Assembly: GCA_038025085.1 (NCBI GenBank)
Contig: CM076151.1
Coordinates: 8,003,001-8,067,000, forward strand
DNA length: 64,000 bases
From: Tetragonia tetragonoides
Taxonomy: Eukaryota > Streptophyta > Magnoliopsida > Caryophyllales > Aizoaceae
Reading direction: 5' to 3'
Numbering within the stretch: position 1 is the stretch's first letter; every line of letters begins with the position of its first letter. Shown here one piece after another: positions 1 to 13,242 of this stretch. The notes beneath the pieces are model-generated. The model was not told the origin of the DNA and made no database searches. It was given only the letters and a program-made list of their open reading frames with translations. The translations under genes were made by a program, and so were the position numbers.

Positions 1-628
1 TGAATGTCAAGAATCTGGATCTCTAATACATTCAGATTTCAGAGCTGATGATTATTTGTGAATTTTATTGTGAATACATGCACTCTCCATTGCCATTTCT
101 GGTGTTTTATTTCTGATGTAGCTCTTATTTTTTTGTCGGCTTAAATTTGACAACAATTAGTTTGAAGTCCGATATAGTTAGGTTGATCTGTGGTTTTAGG
201 TACAGCCTCATGTCAAGCTTATAACCCATCAAACAGTTGACAATGCTCAGCGTGTATTCAGTATCTGGGTAGCTAATATGAGAATGTGTCTAGTGTTCTA
301 TCCTAGCTCAATTAAGTTTTTTTTAATGCTAGTTACAAGTACATTATGCAAGTAATTTGTGTGGTATCTTCTATTTCTTTAAAAATTGCATTTAGGTGAT
401 TGTTTGCTTAAATATGGAATTTAAAATAATATTTTTTCGCTTTTTTTTAATATCGTTTTCTTTTTTTGGGGATGGGGGAAGATCCTGAGGGCAAATAAGA
501 CTTTTTCCAAGGGCCCCAACTATCCATGCCAACCAATTTCTTATCACCTTATCATATTCCCCTGAACTCAGATCACCTGTACACATTTGTGTTTCTTCCC
601 GCTGAAACCTTTTTTTTTTTTTGAAGAA
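1..628. other. intergenic / upstream region, nothing recognised
   Basis: AT-rich sequence with no convincing coding, RNA or repeat signature. It includes poly-T and poly-A runs at about 445-470 and 611-622. It presumably contains the promoter and 5' leader of the mTERF gene; no TATA box could be chosen with confidence. Confidence 0.4.
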
Positions 629-1471
629 ATGCTTCTCTCCCTCCATGCTAGAACACCAACAGCCTGCTTATCCTCTTATCTTCAAGCTTCAAGCCATCGC
701 TCTTTATCTTCTTCTACACCTCCAACTGTCCTTCGCTTTCGCACAGCTTACCGCGAAAAACTAACCTTTCTAAGAAACTTGGGCATTATTGATTCCAATC
801 CCAGAAACCCTAATGTCCCCTCCCACGAAACTCTGGATCGAATTCTCACCATCATAAACTTCCTCAAATCGAAAGGCTTTTCAGATAGTGACATCGCGAT
901 ACTTTCTACGTCTTGCTCTCAACTCTTTGTTTCTAGTCTTGACCCAACTGATATAGCCCCAGTTTTCAGTTTCTTGGCTGCTGATGTTGCTGCTTCTAGA
1001 GAAGAGTCGTGTGGTCTTATTCTTCGATGCCCCGAGCTCTTGTTCTCGAATGTCGAATACTGCTTGAGGCCGACACTCGTATTTCTCAAAGGCATAGGGC
1101 TTGAGAGGCTGAACTTACCTACTAATCTCAATGCACATCTCCTTAACACTCGGGTTAGTAAGCTCGAGACGAAGATCATGTTCCTACAAGAAATCGGGTT
1201 TGCGTATGAAGAGTCTATAAAGACGTGTGCTCGGCTGCCCGCCATTTTCGGTTACAGCATTGAGAATAATATGGAGCCTAAGGTTGAGTACTTGGTGGAA
1301 GTGATGGACAGGAGTATTGAAGAACTGAAAGAGTTTCCTCAGTACTTTGCATTTAGCTTAAGGAAGAAGATAATACCTAGGCATCTACATTTGAAGCAAA
1401 GAAGTGTTGACATCTCTTTGAAGAGAATGTTGTTGTGCGGTGATCAAAAGTTCTATGCCAAGTGGAAATGA
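629..1471 (+). CDS. MTEF1: chloroplast mTERF-family protein (MTEF1/SOLDAT10-like)
   Basis: Single uninterrupted reading frame of 280 aa, close to the length recalled for the Arabidopsis family member (about 283 aa). mTERF proteins bind organellar nucleic acid through repeated helical motifs and act in plastid or mitochondrial transcription, termination or rRNA handling. Visible in the sequence: a Ser/Thr-rich, acid-poor N-terminus (about residues 1-45) typical of a plastid transit peptide, then tandem ~35-residue mTERF repeats with the usual spacing, e.g. ILRCPELLFSNVEYCLRPTL and FPQYFAFSLRKKIIPRH. The start at 629 was preferred over an upstream in-frame ATG at 587, which would add a Phe-rich stretch read from a poly-T run. 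Two AATAAA signals follow at 1596 and 1631. It is convergent with the coatomer gene. Assignment to the SOLDAT10 subgroup rather than another mTERF is from memory of sequence similarity. Confidence 0.88.
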   Translation: MLLSLHARTPTACLSSYLQASSHRSLSSSTPPTVLRFRTAYREKLTFLRNLGIIDSNPRNPNVPSHETLDRILTIINFLKSKGFSDSDIAILSTSCSQLFVSSLDPTDIAPVFSFLAADVAASREESCGLILRCPELLFSNVEYCLRPTLVFLKGIGLERLNLPTNLNAHLLNTRVSKLETKIMFLQEIGFAYEESIKTCARLPAIFGYSIENNMEPKVEYLVEVMDRSIEELKEFPQYFAFSLRKKIIPRHLHLKQRSVDISLKRMLLCGDQKFYAKWK

Positions 1472-2307
1472 TCGAAACTTTCCAGAGCACAACCATAATA
1501 AAGAAGGGCATTTGGTTGGCACAAATTAGTGCAAAGTTTAGAACTTGTCCTCTAGCAACACTTGCTTACACTTTACGGCTCTTTTGGCTCGAAGTAATAA
1601 ATTTAGGGTTGTAGGAACTGTAAAAAATGGAATAAAATCAGTTTTACATTAAAATGTATGTATGTATCATATGACATATAGAAAGTTATCATAAAAACTC
1701 ATACAAAACAGTCTTACCGTGAGACGATTATTACACTTTGAAAAGTATGCTTCTATTAGGTACCAAAAAAGTCAAGTACACTTTGGTCAAAATTCGTTAA
1801 TCCTTAAATGGTACTATAAAGATTAGTGCATCAAGGTATCAAGAAAGAAAGACAAAAAACATTCATTTATGTACAAAATAACCCAACATAGGATATGAAG
1901 AGGTTTTGGTGAACGCAGGACAACTTTCAGGAATATGGGATCTTGTAGATGAATCGAATGTCACCTCTCAACTAGTTAAATTCATGATTTTGCCTTGGAA
2001 CATCACAAGTATGACGAAATCTTGGATCAAATAGCTAGACAGCTTCTAACAAAAATTCTGAAAAATAAAGACCAAGGTTCGCAGATTCTGGTGGAAGTGT
2101 CCACCAATTCACTTAGACTAGCATTACAGTATAGCGTATGTAAGACAGAAAATTGCACAAACTCAAGGGAAAAAGAATATATAATGCACTCCCCTCTGGC
2201 AAGCCTTGCTTTGTATAGGAAGGTCTTCATCTCTACAATTTTAATATTTTCTGTTTGCCGCGACATAATATGACAGTCACTCAAAAGCCAAATTCAACCT
2301 TCACTCA
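1472..2307. other. 3' flanks of two convergent genes
   Basis: Stop codons of the mTERF gene (+) and the coatomer gamma gene (-) face each other here, 836 bp apart. AATAAA hexamers at 1596-1601 and 1631-1636 suit the plus-strand gene. Nothing else was recognised; short open frames here lack family features. Confidence 0.5.
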
Positions 2308-5300
2308 TCAGCCGCTTGCGACGATATCATGAATAGCGTCACTGACAGCCTCGTCCTCGGATCTAACGACTAGCTTCATGGCTACTTCTCTTGTTGCATC
2401 AAGACCAAATTGCAACCGAACTAGGACCCTCACATTGCCTATAAATACACCAGAAAGTAGGCATGTGTGTGACCTTGAATTGCTTGGCACCGCTTCGGTA
2501 CCCTGAACACACAAACGAAGGGACAAGAGTTTAGCAGCATGCAAGTTTCGCATTCTGCGGTTAGATACTCAAGAATTAAGCACTAATTTCAGAAAGGTTA
2601 GTAGAAAGTTAATATCTAATGCAAACAGCAAGAAATCTCTATAAATCTTTCAGATTTAGCCGCTCCCCAACACCCTGTAGAAAATTTTTCTTCATATATG
2701 TTCTTTCTGGTAGCTTACCTCACAAGGTTGCAAGCCAAGAAGGCTAATGACAGCACTAACTGCTTCTGCCAAGCTCTCCCTTGGACCAAGGCCATATTCA
2801 TCCGTCTTTTCATAGTCAGAACCCATAGTTTCCCAAGCATTTCTGAAATTCGATACACCCACATTCAACATGTAATCTGCTGCCACAACTTCCAGGTCTT
2901 CCAGCTGGTATTCATCTTCTACACCGTCTTCTTCTGCCTCACCAGTAGATGGGTCAACCTGCAACACCAAATATATGAATGAATCCCATGTTACTTTACT
3001 TGGTACTTTGGCCACAACCAATGATGTTGTTTTCAGCAGTTACCTCACAATCAGTTATCAGTAATTATCCTAAAATGCTAGTCTTCAGAAAGCACAAAAA
3101 TTCAGAGAGAGCGAACTAAATAGAATTTTCTAGCTACTTTATGGGCTAGAGCTGCAGGGGCTTTTAGGACTCATACTATTGGTGAGATCCAACAACATTT
3201 GTTTAGTTTGTAATTTCTTTACTGTAGAGGATACCTAGTCCTGTTATGCTGTACAGTTGATTCTTCATTAATATACTTTTTCTTTATCCAAATAAATAAA
3301 TAGAATTTTTTAGGTCAATTTCTACCCTGCAAGAACTAGGTTTTTTTTGGAGGAGGGGGGTATAGTACATAAAGGTTGCCCGGGCAGATTGCTTACAACA
3401 CACCAAATTTTACTTTTAAGTGTAGGAGCAAACCCAAAATATATCCTCAAAAATTAAACAGAAAATACGAGACTAAGGTGTCCACATCCTACATTACCCA
3501 CATAGACAGCAAACAAGATAACATGCTGAAGCAGCAGCAAAGTTGGCCAAAATAACACAGAAGATTTAGAGAAAGCCCCACCAGATAGCCAGTAAAAACA
3601 GCTATTACCTCCTTGACAATGAATCTCAAAGTGTTAGTGAATTTCCCTACAGGTACTCCCTCAGACTTCTGAAAGGCCACAAATGTTTGTCCTGGAGTGT
3701 CATATGGAAGCGACCTAAGAGGCTTGCATGCTACTTCGGCAAATTCCTCAGCTTCAGAAGCATCCACAAGAACAGTAACCTGGCAGTAGGAAGGCATAAA
3801 TAGTGAAAGATCAGCAGATAGGACTAAAAACCTTGGTAGCCATTTAGCTACAATTTAAAAGCCATTACATTTTCCAATAGTTGTTCAGGGATTGTGTTAG
3901 TGCAGTTGTACTGGAAGACGATGTGTCCGTCAAATATGTGCTTGACAACATTGACTGCATACTCTGTCTCAGGTTCTGTGAGCTCAACAGGAGCGGAAGA
4001 CTGCCAAATAAGAGGTGGCAAGATCAGAACTATTTAACTCAAAATCAAACATAATTAATCAGACAACATCAAGAAAAAGATTTTCACAAAAACCTTGAAA
4101 AGCTTGCCGAAGGATGCAAATTCTGGAATTGAAGAAAGTAATTTTTCATAAGCATCAACACCAGATGAAGGGCCAGTTGGAGGAGCACCAAGTCCAGTTG
4201 GCTTTTTATTTGGTGCTTTCTTTTCAGCAAGAGGCTGAGACTTGACCTCCTTGGGTACAGTGTTCATATCAAATGGTTCGTCTGATGGCTCCTGCATGAA
4301 AAACAATTCAATCAAACAACGATCATCAATGAAAGGAAAAGGATAAAGACAACTAGTAATATTCTTACATAATTCTTCAGACTAGTCTCCAGATTGGATA
4401 GTGGGACATCCAAAGATCCAAAGAGGAATTCTTTAGCATCTTTGTCAGTTTCAACAACTGCACCGTCCCCTCCAAGCATTTCCAAATAAAGGGTTGCCCT
4501 ATCACGAACCTGTGAATGAATCCACAAAATCAGCTAACCAACACGAAACCAGTGGGAATCGAGTCATATCTTATTACAGATTCAGTTTTTGTGTTTGCCT
4601 CTTAGTAAACAATTTCATCTTGGAAAGAATATACGTACGACATATATGGAAGAATATCACATGAGATCAACAATCAACTTCAGAATTTCCTTTTAATTAC
4701 AAACAGTCTTCCAAAAGGACAATAAAGAGCACAAGGGAGAGTGCAAGTGTACACGATGGGCTTCAACCAAAATTAGGCCTACTCTGAACTGCCACCCATG
4801 TTCACAACAAAACTATGAAGAGACCTCATCCAGAGAGAAGGGATGGAGGGAGAAGTGTATAAACTCGCATTAGTATTCACAATTGGGACGTCTCCAAGAT
4901 GATTGTCTATTATATCTTACAGTAGATCACGGATTGAACTGTTGAAGAGGTTGTTCGCAAGAAGTAAAGATAAATTATTGCCGGAGGGGAGAAAAAAAAA
5001 AAAAATCTGAGATGGCTTGACAAGCAAATTGTTACTCCTCTATCCATATAATAACCACACTAAATCCCGTTTCTTTAACATCACCAACTTTTGGCAATAT
5101 ATTTGGGTGAGGTTCACTGAATCCAAGAAAGTTAGTGTGTTATCCACCATTTGTTTGAATTATAATAGTGATTTGTCTTCACTGTCTTTGTCACGAGAAA
5201 AAAAAATGTCCACAAAGGACAAAGCAAACGAAATACTAAAAGTCTATCATATTCGACAAGGATTACCTCATCATCACTGTCAAACAGGCAGCGTCTCAAA

Positions 5301-8300
5301 AGAGTGAATATACGAGGCTGCAGAAGAAGGAAGCCAACACTTTTTAGTTGCCATTAAATCACTTGATAAATCTATGCAAGCAAAGAGCTAACCCAGTGTA
5401 ATACCTTTAATGAATCAACAACAGAACCGAATTTAGCCAATGTGCTCACAGCACTGGCTCTAACAGTAGCATTCTCCAGAATTACTCTGTTGTAAATATA
5501 TCGTATGTATTTGCTGGGATCTGTTGTCTTCGGCCCCTCAACACCTAGGAAATGGAGAATCTGGTTTTAACAGAAACATATTAGTCAGTAGCAACTTAGT
5601 AGAAGTGGAAGAAAGGACTATGTAATTTACAACAAACGCAAAGATGGTGAATGCAAGCCATTGCGAAATGTAGATTCTTTACCTGAGTGGAAAGGTATGT
5701 AAATTCACAGTCCTCAATAAATTCACAAAGATGCAGAAGCCCGCTTTCTTTCGCATCTGGGATATCTCTAATGAGAATCACAATTGAGTCAACAATGGCC
5801 TTCTTGTAGTCAAAACCACCCTCTTCCCTGAGAATATTGCTTAGGAAATTCATCCTAAAAAAGATATGTGCAGCAAAGATTAGTCATCACTTACATAAAA
5901 ACTTCAGATACTAAAATGAACTTTAGACACAGATATCTAATGGCAGTAGCTACCAACAACACACAAACTATACTTACAAAGATCTGTACTTCAGTGGGAA
6001 CTTTAGACACAGAGATCTAATGGCTTCAACAACAACAATCTTAAACTCATCCGCAATGTCTGACATGAAGTTCGTAATTTGTTTCATGAGGCGGTCTACA
6101 CTTGATTCATTACCAGTTTTCAGAAGAGTTGTAATAGCAAGAGTGGCGATGCTTCTATTTTGATCAGAAATCAGGCTCTCCATGTCAATGTTGCAGTTTG
6201 TCACTGCCATGGGATGTGTCATTGCTACCTGCAAAGAGTTACGAGATATACACAAGTTTAAAGATAACATATGAGCTAGAGTGATTATTCTATGCATATA
6301 CGACCAGTCGAACACCTTGCAATATATATCTACCTGTTAGCTAAAGAGTATCAAGGAACCCTAGCCATAAGAAAAAAGAGAAAGGATTACTGTTGAGCTA
6401 ATGCATCGGTCAACACTCAACAGCATTGCCACCAGTGGAGACTGAGATAGAAGTATTGTAAAATAACGCATGCACCTCAAAACAGTTTACAAGCTGCTAT
6501 TTTCATTCACAGACTTGTAAGGGGGGTGTTAATTTAATCTAGAAAAAGCAGTAAAGCATGAACCTCAATGCCGTTGGCACAAATAAATGCCCAACTTGGG
6601 AGATCGAGTGACAAATAAAGGGTCAATAATGATAAAAAAATAAATATTGAGGGGTAGGAAAATGAGCCAATCTTGTAATCCAAAAAAACTAACCTTATTC
6701 AAAGTACGAACAGCAGCAAAACGGAGAACAGGCTTGGACGAGCTGAGAAACAGTTGTAGGACAGTGATTGCTGGAGTCAATTCCCGACTTGTAACACCAT
6801 TTAGCTCTGTAATCGCTCTTGCAGCCTCAAAAATAACCATTTCAGCTTTGTGACGAAGACAACCTTCGAGATAGTCATAAAACGGACGATCACCAGTTTG
6901 GGTGTTTCCTGCCTCTCGAATAACCTGCAAAGTCAACCTGATTACATAACCACCTACATGAAAGTCTACTACAGGGACAAAGGTCTACCACCATATAAGC
7001 ACCTGACTTATGTAACGAATTAAGAGACACTGTGCCAATGGCGAGCGCACTGATCCTCTGGTCAAGTTTGATACAAGCTTGCTCACAGCTAAACGATCAT
7101 TCTGCCTTATCTACAAAATCCACAAAGAACAATTTGTTCACACTTGTTTGCAAGTAGTAAATAAAGCAAAAGAAACCTACAGAGCTTCAATTAAACAAAC
7201 AAAAAATTTACGTTAATCAGATAATATTTATCAGAAGATCCTACAGTTACACGTCAATACCTATATATATTCCAGATATTATAGAACCCAATATATGTAA
7301 CCTATTTGGGAACATAGACACGCCCTAGTGGGGTTGTTCAGCAGTTTTTTATTATTATTACCATGCACACAACCAATCAGAACGATATTGCGAGAGCAAT
7401 AGAGCATGAGAAAGATGTGTATTCGTCGATACTAATGGGCAGTGGGCTGTGATGCAAACAATTTTATGATTGGCAACCTTAGTGAGCTCCAGGGTCTATA
7501 AGGCAAAAGTTGTCAAAAACATATGTCTAAGCATACCCCTTCTCATTAAAAAACAGAAACTCATTTGCAGTCGTGCCAACTAACTCCAAAGACCATATCC
7601 TTTCTCATCACCCACCCACCCACCCACCCCAGGAGACGCGGGTGGGGGTGGGATTTAGATATGGACATGAGATGACATTGGTCTTGAAAGATTATCCCTT
7701 GCCCCACCTCCATAGATAATCTATTCGATCTTCTCTTCCTTAACTACGCTATGCATTTTTAAGCAGCAAACCAGACAGAACATGGTATCATAAGCTGACT
7801 TGAAGTCCTACGAAAGACTAAACATCAAAACATGATACATAAAGCCCTTCTCCTCCCTCAGGATCACAACTATCATATCTACTTTCACCCCCACTACAAT
7901 ATCAGATAAATCAAATTCTCATGTATGTCTTACATGCTAAATATTCCACGCTTCAAAAGTCCAACTAATCTCTTTCCTTCAAGATCATCTTGGTTCCCTC
8001 TTCCCAAAACACAAAGCTACTCACTCAAATAGATGGATCTTGAACATTGCAGACCTAAAATAGAGAGATGTCTTCATAAAAACTATGATACATCTATCTC
8101 GTGCTGAAGTACCCGTCACCCAGGTGAAATTCTTTCATCCTCATCTTTGTCAGCTTATCCACGGAAAAGATACACCATAAATGCCCGCCGATGGTAAAAT
8201 TCATATTCTACAGAATTATGAAAGATAGTTAAATTAGAATATCTGAGACTATCTCTTCCTCTCCCCTCCCAAGTCTTTCCTTAATTGGCAATCTCTAACT

Positions 8301-9778
8301 TCAAACGCAGTTTGTCTCCGTTCCGGTACAATGGTGATGGCAATTGTTGCTGACTTACTCGCACACTCAAATCCCCACCCCCCAAAAAAAAACATGGGAA
8401 ATTGTTCAATCTTTGAATTGTCCACTGAAAAAACCAGAAAATGTGTTCTGTTGTACCAAACATAGTCTAAGAAAGACATTCAAATAATAAACAGTCAAAC
8501 ATCATACCTGGTGCAGAAGAGCTAGAGCATGAAACTGTACAAGAGCAGCGCGTGATTGAACAGCTTCTTGAACCTCATTACTCCACCTTTTCACTATCTC
8601 AGGGTTAGTCTGGTAGAACATTAGAACATATAAGTTAGATATGCAACAAAACTATTGATGCTGAAACAACTGCAAAGGGCTTCTGTACAATACCTGGAGC
8701 AAATGAATCCCACTAACTAGTGCAGCACTAGCAACAACAGGGTTCTTGTCAACAATAGCTTGTTTCAGGTACCTTTCAATCTGGGTGAGAAGTGTCCCAT
8801 CAGTGATCCGACAAAGCACACGAATAGCATTTGCCCGGTACATATCAGTCTTGCTGTTCATGTCCTTCATTAACGAGCTCGTGACAATGATAACCTTCAA
8901 AGATTAACCCAAAATATGTCAGCACCAAAATCTTCACCTTTACATTTTAAAACCGACAATACAATTAAAATTGCAATACATACCTCATCAGCAGAAGGCG
9001 AGAGCTCCTTTATCATCACATACACCATCCTTCTTAACCCTATATCTTTTGACTGGAACAATTTGGTGACCGAAAAAAACACTTCTGTGGCTTCAACCTA
9101 TAATAGACCCCGATATCAAAAACTTATAGATTCTTTTCATAAAACACTTAACATATACACTAAAAACTATAACTTCAAATGCAAATCATAGATTAAGGTC
9201 TTGACCTTGGTAAATGACTCTCCTTGGTTTAGTAAGTACAAAAGCTTTGTGATGACCTGAACATATCAAAACAATAACGAAATCAACAAATGTGATAATG
9301 TACTAGAAATTAAAAAAATGCGCAAACTTTTAAGTTCAATAACCTGAGAACATCTTCTTGGATCAAGCTGAGGGTCATTGAAAACCCTAGCTTCCTGAAG
9401 AACAGCTCCCTTTTCGATCCCCATAAACGGAGAGTATTCCGCTACAATAACAAAAATTCAGATCCAATTAATCATATGATTCGCTTGATAATTAAACATG
9501 AAATTCGACTAGATCTAAACTACACTAGATCAAATTCAATTCAATTCAATTCAATTGTGCCACAATGCGGAAACAAAAGATTTAGCCCTAATTCAGCAGA
9601 TCTCGACACTTTCCACAATTAATTGATCACATTCATAACTTAATGTCGGTGAAAATGTTCGACCAGTGATTTCCACAAAATTGAAATAGAGCAAAAGAAA
9701 ATTAGAGTGATTCAATGGCATTTTGGTGTTACCTTCATCATCACGATCGTCATCTTTCTTTATCATTGGTTGTGCCAT
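2308..9778 (-). CDS. COPG: coatomer subunit gamma (gamma-COP)
   Basis: Encodes the gamma subunit of the COPI coat, which binds ARF1 and cargo and drives Golgi-to-ER and intra-Golgi retrograde transport. I reconstructed 18 exons by splice borders and phase: 9733-9778, 9344-9441, 9206-9256, 8984-9097, 8694-8894, 8508-8609, 7003-7110, 6694-6924, 5978-6228, 5683-5854, 5405-5560, 5267-5317, 4369-4509, 4094-4291, 3869-4000, 3609-3779, 2719-2958, 2308-2502. They join without a frame break to 885 aa, matching the usual plant length (886). The N-terminal two thirds is the helical adaptin-like solenoid (ending around residue 580), followed by a Pro/Lys/Gly linker (residues ~585-625), the gamma-appendage beta-sandwich, and a C-terminal platform ending [11 protein letters not shown]. 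Every intron has GT-AG borders. In Arabidopsis the neighbours are PERK5 and SWI3D, as here. Confidence 0.97.
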
Positions 9779-9814
9779 TGACGAATTTGGATCTGCGACA
9801 ACAGGATTGAATTA

Positions 9815-9965
9815 CCCTGATTTTCTCTCTCTGGATTTCTCTCTCTCTCTCTCTGTATCTTTCGCTCTCTCTATTTCAGAGCACTAGTGAAGTTTGTAAG
9901 GGAGAAAGCTTGAAAAGAATGGCAAATCTGATCTCCTCTTAAATTTACACACTCTCTCTCTCGGT
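9815..9965. repeat. CT microsatellites in the coatomer gene leader
   Basis: CT-rich tracts at about 9821-9853 and 9946-9962, just upstream of the coatomer gamma ATG. On the minus strand they read as GA repeats. GA/CT tracts are common in plant core promoters and 5' leaders of housekeeping genes; a regulatory role is inference. Confidence 0.6.
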
Positions 9966-10044
9966 TGCTAATGGCATGAAAGAGAAGAAAAAGGGCTGAA
10001 CTGGGAAATTGATTTACGAGTAAAAGTGAGCTTTTTCATGAAAA

Positions 10045-10615
10045 TTACGAATAGACCGTCTTATATAAAATTTTATTTATAATAATCAATTAATCAATCA
10101 AATATTTATCATATCTATAAAAAAAAGTAAAAAATAAACATATATTACCACAGTAATAAGCCAATGGTGCTCTCTATTGCCACATCTCACTTTATTATTA
10201 GTCCGCTAATGCGATAGTATTTAATTGAACAAAAAATAAAAACTAGATTTAAGATATTTTTTTATATATACTTAAGACTTAAGATAATTAAAGACGATAA
10301 GATCGGAAAATGTAAGTGTTAATATATAGAAAGAGGTTAAAATCAAGTTGGATTTTAGAAAGTTGGTATGGTATGATAGTGGAGTTATAGAATAGTAAGT
10401 GGTGTTTCCGTATTTTAAGTTACTAGGTGGATATTTATGCGTTGTATGGATTGTGGTTATATAATAAAATTAATATAACGTAGTTATTAATTGCATCAAA
10501 AAATCAAAGTATAATTGTCACTTTTGAAAAAATATTTGTAATATATAATCCATTTAATATCATAAATGTCGTATAATAAGATCACAAAAACTTTTATAAG
10601 ACGGTCTTTTCGTAA
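10045..10615. repeat. candidate inverted-repeat (MITE-like) element
   Basis: The left arm (10045-10066, TTACGAATAGACCGTCTTAT) is matched in reverse complement by the right arm (10593-10615, TTACGAAAAGACCGTCTTAT), with about 530 bp of AT-rich DNA between them. Arms of about 20 bp with one mismatch suggest terminal inverted repeats of a non-autonomous element. No target duplication was settled. Confidence 0.4.
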
Positions 10616-13242
10616 CTTTTGGTGAGACGGGGGTTACTTTTCAATGAATTAAGGGTCACTGCGCACCATCAGTGACCCCTACATAGCTACATTCCTAAAT
10701 AGTGGCCCCATTTTTCTGTGAGTTAGTCCCTCACAAGACTTGCTGAAATAAGATTATTATGAATTTATAGGGAGCATCTTATATATATAACTTAAAATCT
10801 TATCACCAATTTCAATTAATTTTTAGTTAACTCACCCCTATGTTACATTATCCAATAGGTCATAGTTTCAGAGTCATTTTATACTTGATATTGGTATATC
10901 AATACTCTTATGTTGATATAAGTGTACAAATAACCTTCCAAATGTATGATCCTTCTTTTATGCTAAAATCAGGTTGAATATGTAATATATATAATTACTT
11001 TTTAAAAAATAAAGAAGTTTAAAACATAAACCTTAGAATAGAAAAACAGATTTTAATGTTTGCTTGCCTTTTTTTTTTCAAAATTGTACACATTAATAAT
11101 TATTGAGTTTAAGGGAACATAAATTGGAGCCCTAAAATAACATGGGGAATGAGTCTATTACGTAAAGTTATAAAAGTATCCGTGATAATGGTCAAGTTTC
11201 ATATTAAAGATTGGACCTAGAATCTTTTTTTTTTTTGGTTTAACCACAAGTTCACCTAAGTCTTTTGGGCCAAGGCTTATCTTGTTCGCACCGGGTCGGC
11301 CAAGACCTAGAATCATTTTAAATACATCGTTTATTTCTTTTTCCTACAGTTACTCTTTTTATTATATTTTACCTTGAAATTGCTTTTAAATTTCTATAAC
11401 TATACCCGTATCTTTCTCTTCTTCTTTTTTTACATTGCAACTCTTTAATTGTGTCAAGCTTAAGTATTTTTTTAGGTAGTGGATGCATCCTATGTTGTAA
11501 AAATTATGCATCTTTATAATGCGCACTCATACTTTATTTTTGTAATCAATAAAACATACTACAAATGAGTCTCATTTTAAAGGATATTTCATGCTCTTTC
11601 CAATTTTAACGATTTAGGAAAGTACAACTGTAGTATATATTCTATACCAAAACCTTTATTAGTCTACTCTTTAACAATTTAGGAAATTGCAACTTTAATA
11701 TATATTCTATACCAAAACCAATATTTTATTTTATATTTTATTACAATGACTCGCTTAGGTGGACGCCTCCAATGCTGCCAGAAAATGGTTCTAATATATA
11801 GATATTATAATATGATTATGATTAGGTTTGAGCACGCGATTGTGTATGTATTTTGTCACCCTTTTTTTATAAAAATATATTTTTTTCATCTTTTGTGAAA
11901 GTTGGGAAAAAGTATACACTATAAATGCTTAAGAACTACGGTTTTTGTTATAAAAGGTCTTAATGTTAAAACACGACAATGCTACCGCTCTTACAGTCAA
12001 GTGTCACATGTTCCATTAGGCCCATTGAAGAGACACCAATTTTAATAGAAATTATGACTTGTGAGATAATTTATAGGGGCGTTTTTCTTTATTTTTTATG
12101 GTAAATGATATGAATTTTAATTTTACATATAAAGGCAATTTTTTGGGTTAGATGAACTCACCATACGCATGTGATATTTTTAATAGTATATAGGGTCTTC
12201 TATGGATCCAAAGTTGACTATTTTATTGATTCAAAAATAATCACACAACTCCTTCTTTGGGCCAATAAGATTGGGTCATTAAATGCATATGCATGAAAAT
12301 ATGTTATATGTGAATTTTCATCACTCGATGTCCTTTTTTTCGAAGGTAAAGTACAATCTTCCTTATTGTCATGTTTTTTTTTTTTCATTTGAGTGGGTTC
12401 TAAAGGAGACAAAGTGAATAAATTTGATTTACCTTTTGTTTACAAAACAAAAATAACTAAATAAGTACCTAAAATACAAACCCTTCTTTTTTTAATGTTT
12501 CTAATTTGGAAATAATGCTCTTAATTACAACCATATATGATCTGAGTATCTACAGATTCAAAGTAGGATGAAAATGGAGGAAAAGAATATCCTAAATAAC
12601 TATTTGGTCATCATGGCAGTCATTATAGCTTGAAGTTCATACTATAATTTACATATCAATACATAAGACTATAAGAGTTCGATAATGTAACTTTAAAACT
12701 CTGTAAGGGCTAATGTTTTCATGAAGTTTGAACTAATGATATCTTTTCTACACTAAACCTAGCTAAATTTAGAAGAGAAAAAAAGGCTTCATATTCAATC
12801 AGATCACCTAACAACTAAGTAAAGATATTCTCTTGTAATAGTAGTTAAAAAAAAAAACAATAAGAAAATAAGACAAATAAATACATTAGTTGTTACAATA
12901 CATAACACGTGAAAACTTAGTCCGAATCTCATCAAAGGTACAAAAATTGGTCGGGATGGGAAGAACAAGGGAAATAAAATCATATGGCACATGTATGCTT
13001 GTCTTTAACTAACACAATAATATTTTCATCTTTCTTCCAAAATACAATTGCATTGATGTGTCATTGGTGCATTCATCCCTTTGCTAGTGATACAACATCG
13101 AAAGTTTCTAATCTTTCGAAGGGAAAATCATGGCTACAAGCATACCCATTGAATATGCAAATGAAGAAATTAAACTTTGTGACCCGCCTTGTTTATTTTC
13201 ATCTATATTTGCATATCATCCTCACTTTTTGTTTTGGTTGAT
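10616..13242. other. AT-rich intergenic DNA, nothing recognised
   Basis: About 2.6 kb between the coatomer and PERK loci. No exon with family similarity, no tRNA and no clear terminal repeats were seen. Short open frames at 12218-12412 and 12804-12992 have low-complexity, AT-driven composition. Confidence 0.5.

Noticed and set aside
919..1245. 108-codon frame on the minus strand inside the mTERF gene
   Set aside because: Antisense shadow; no family similarity.
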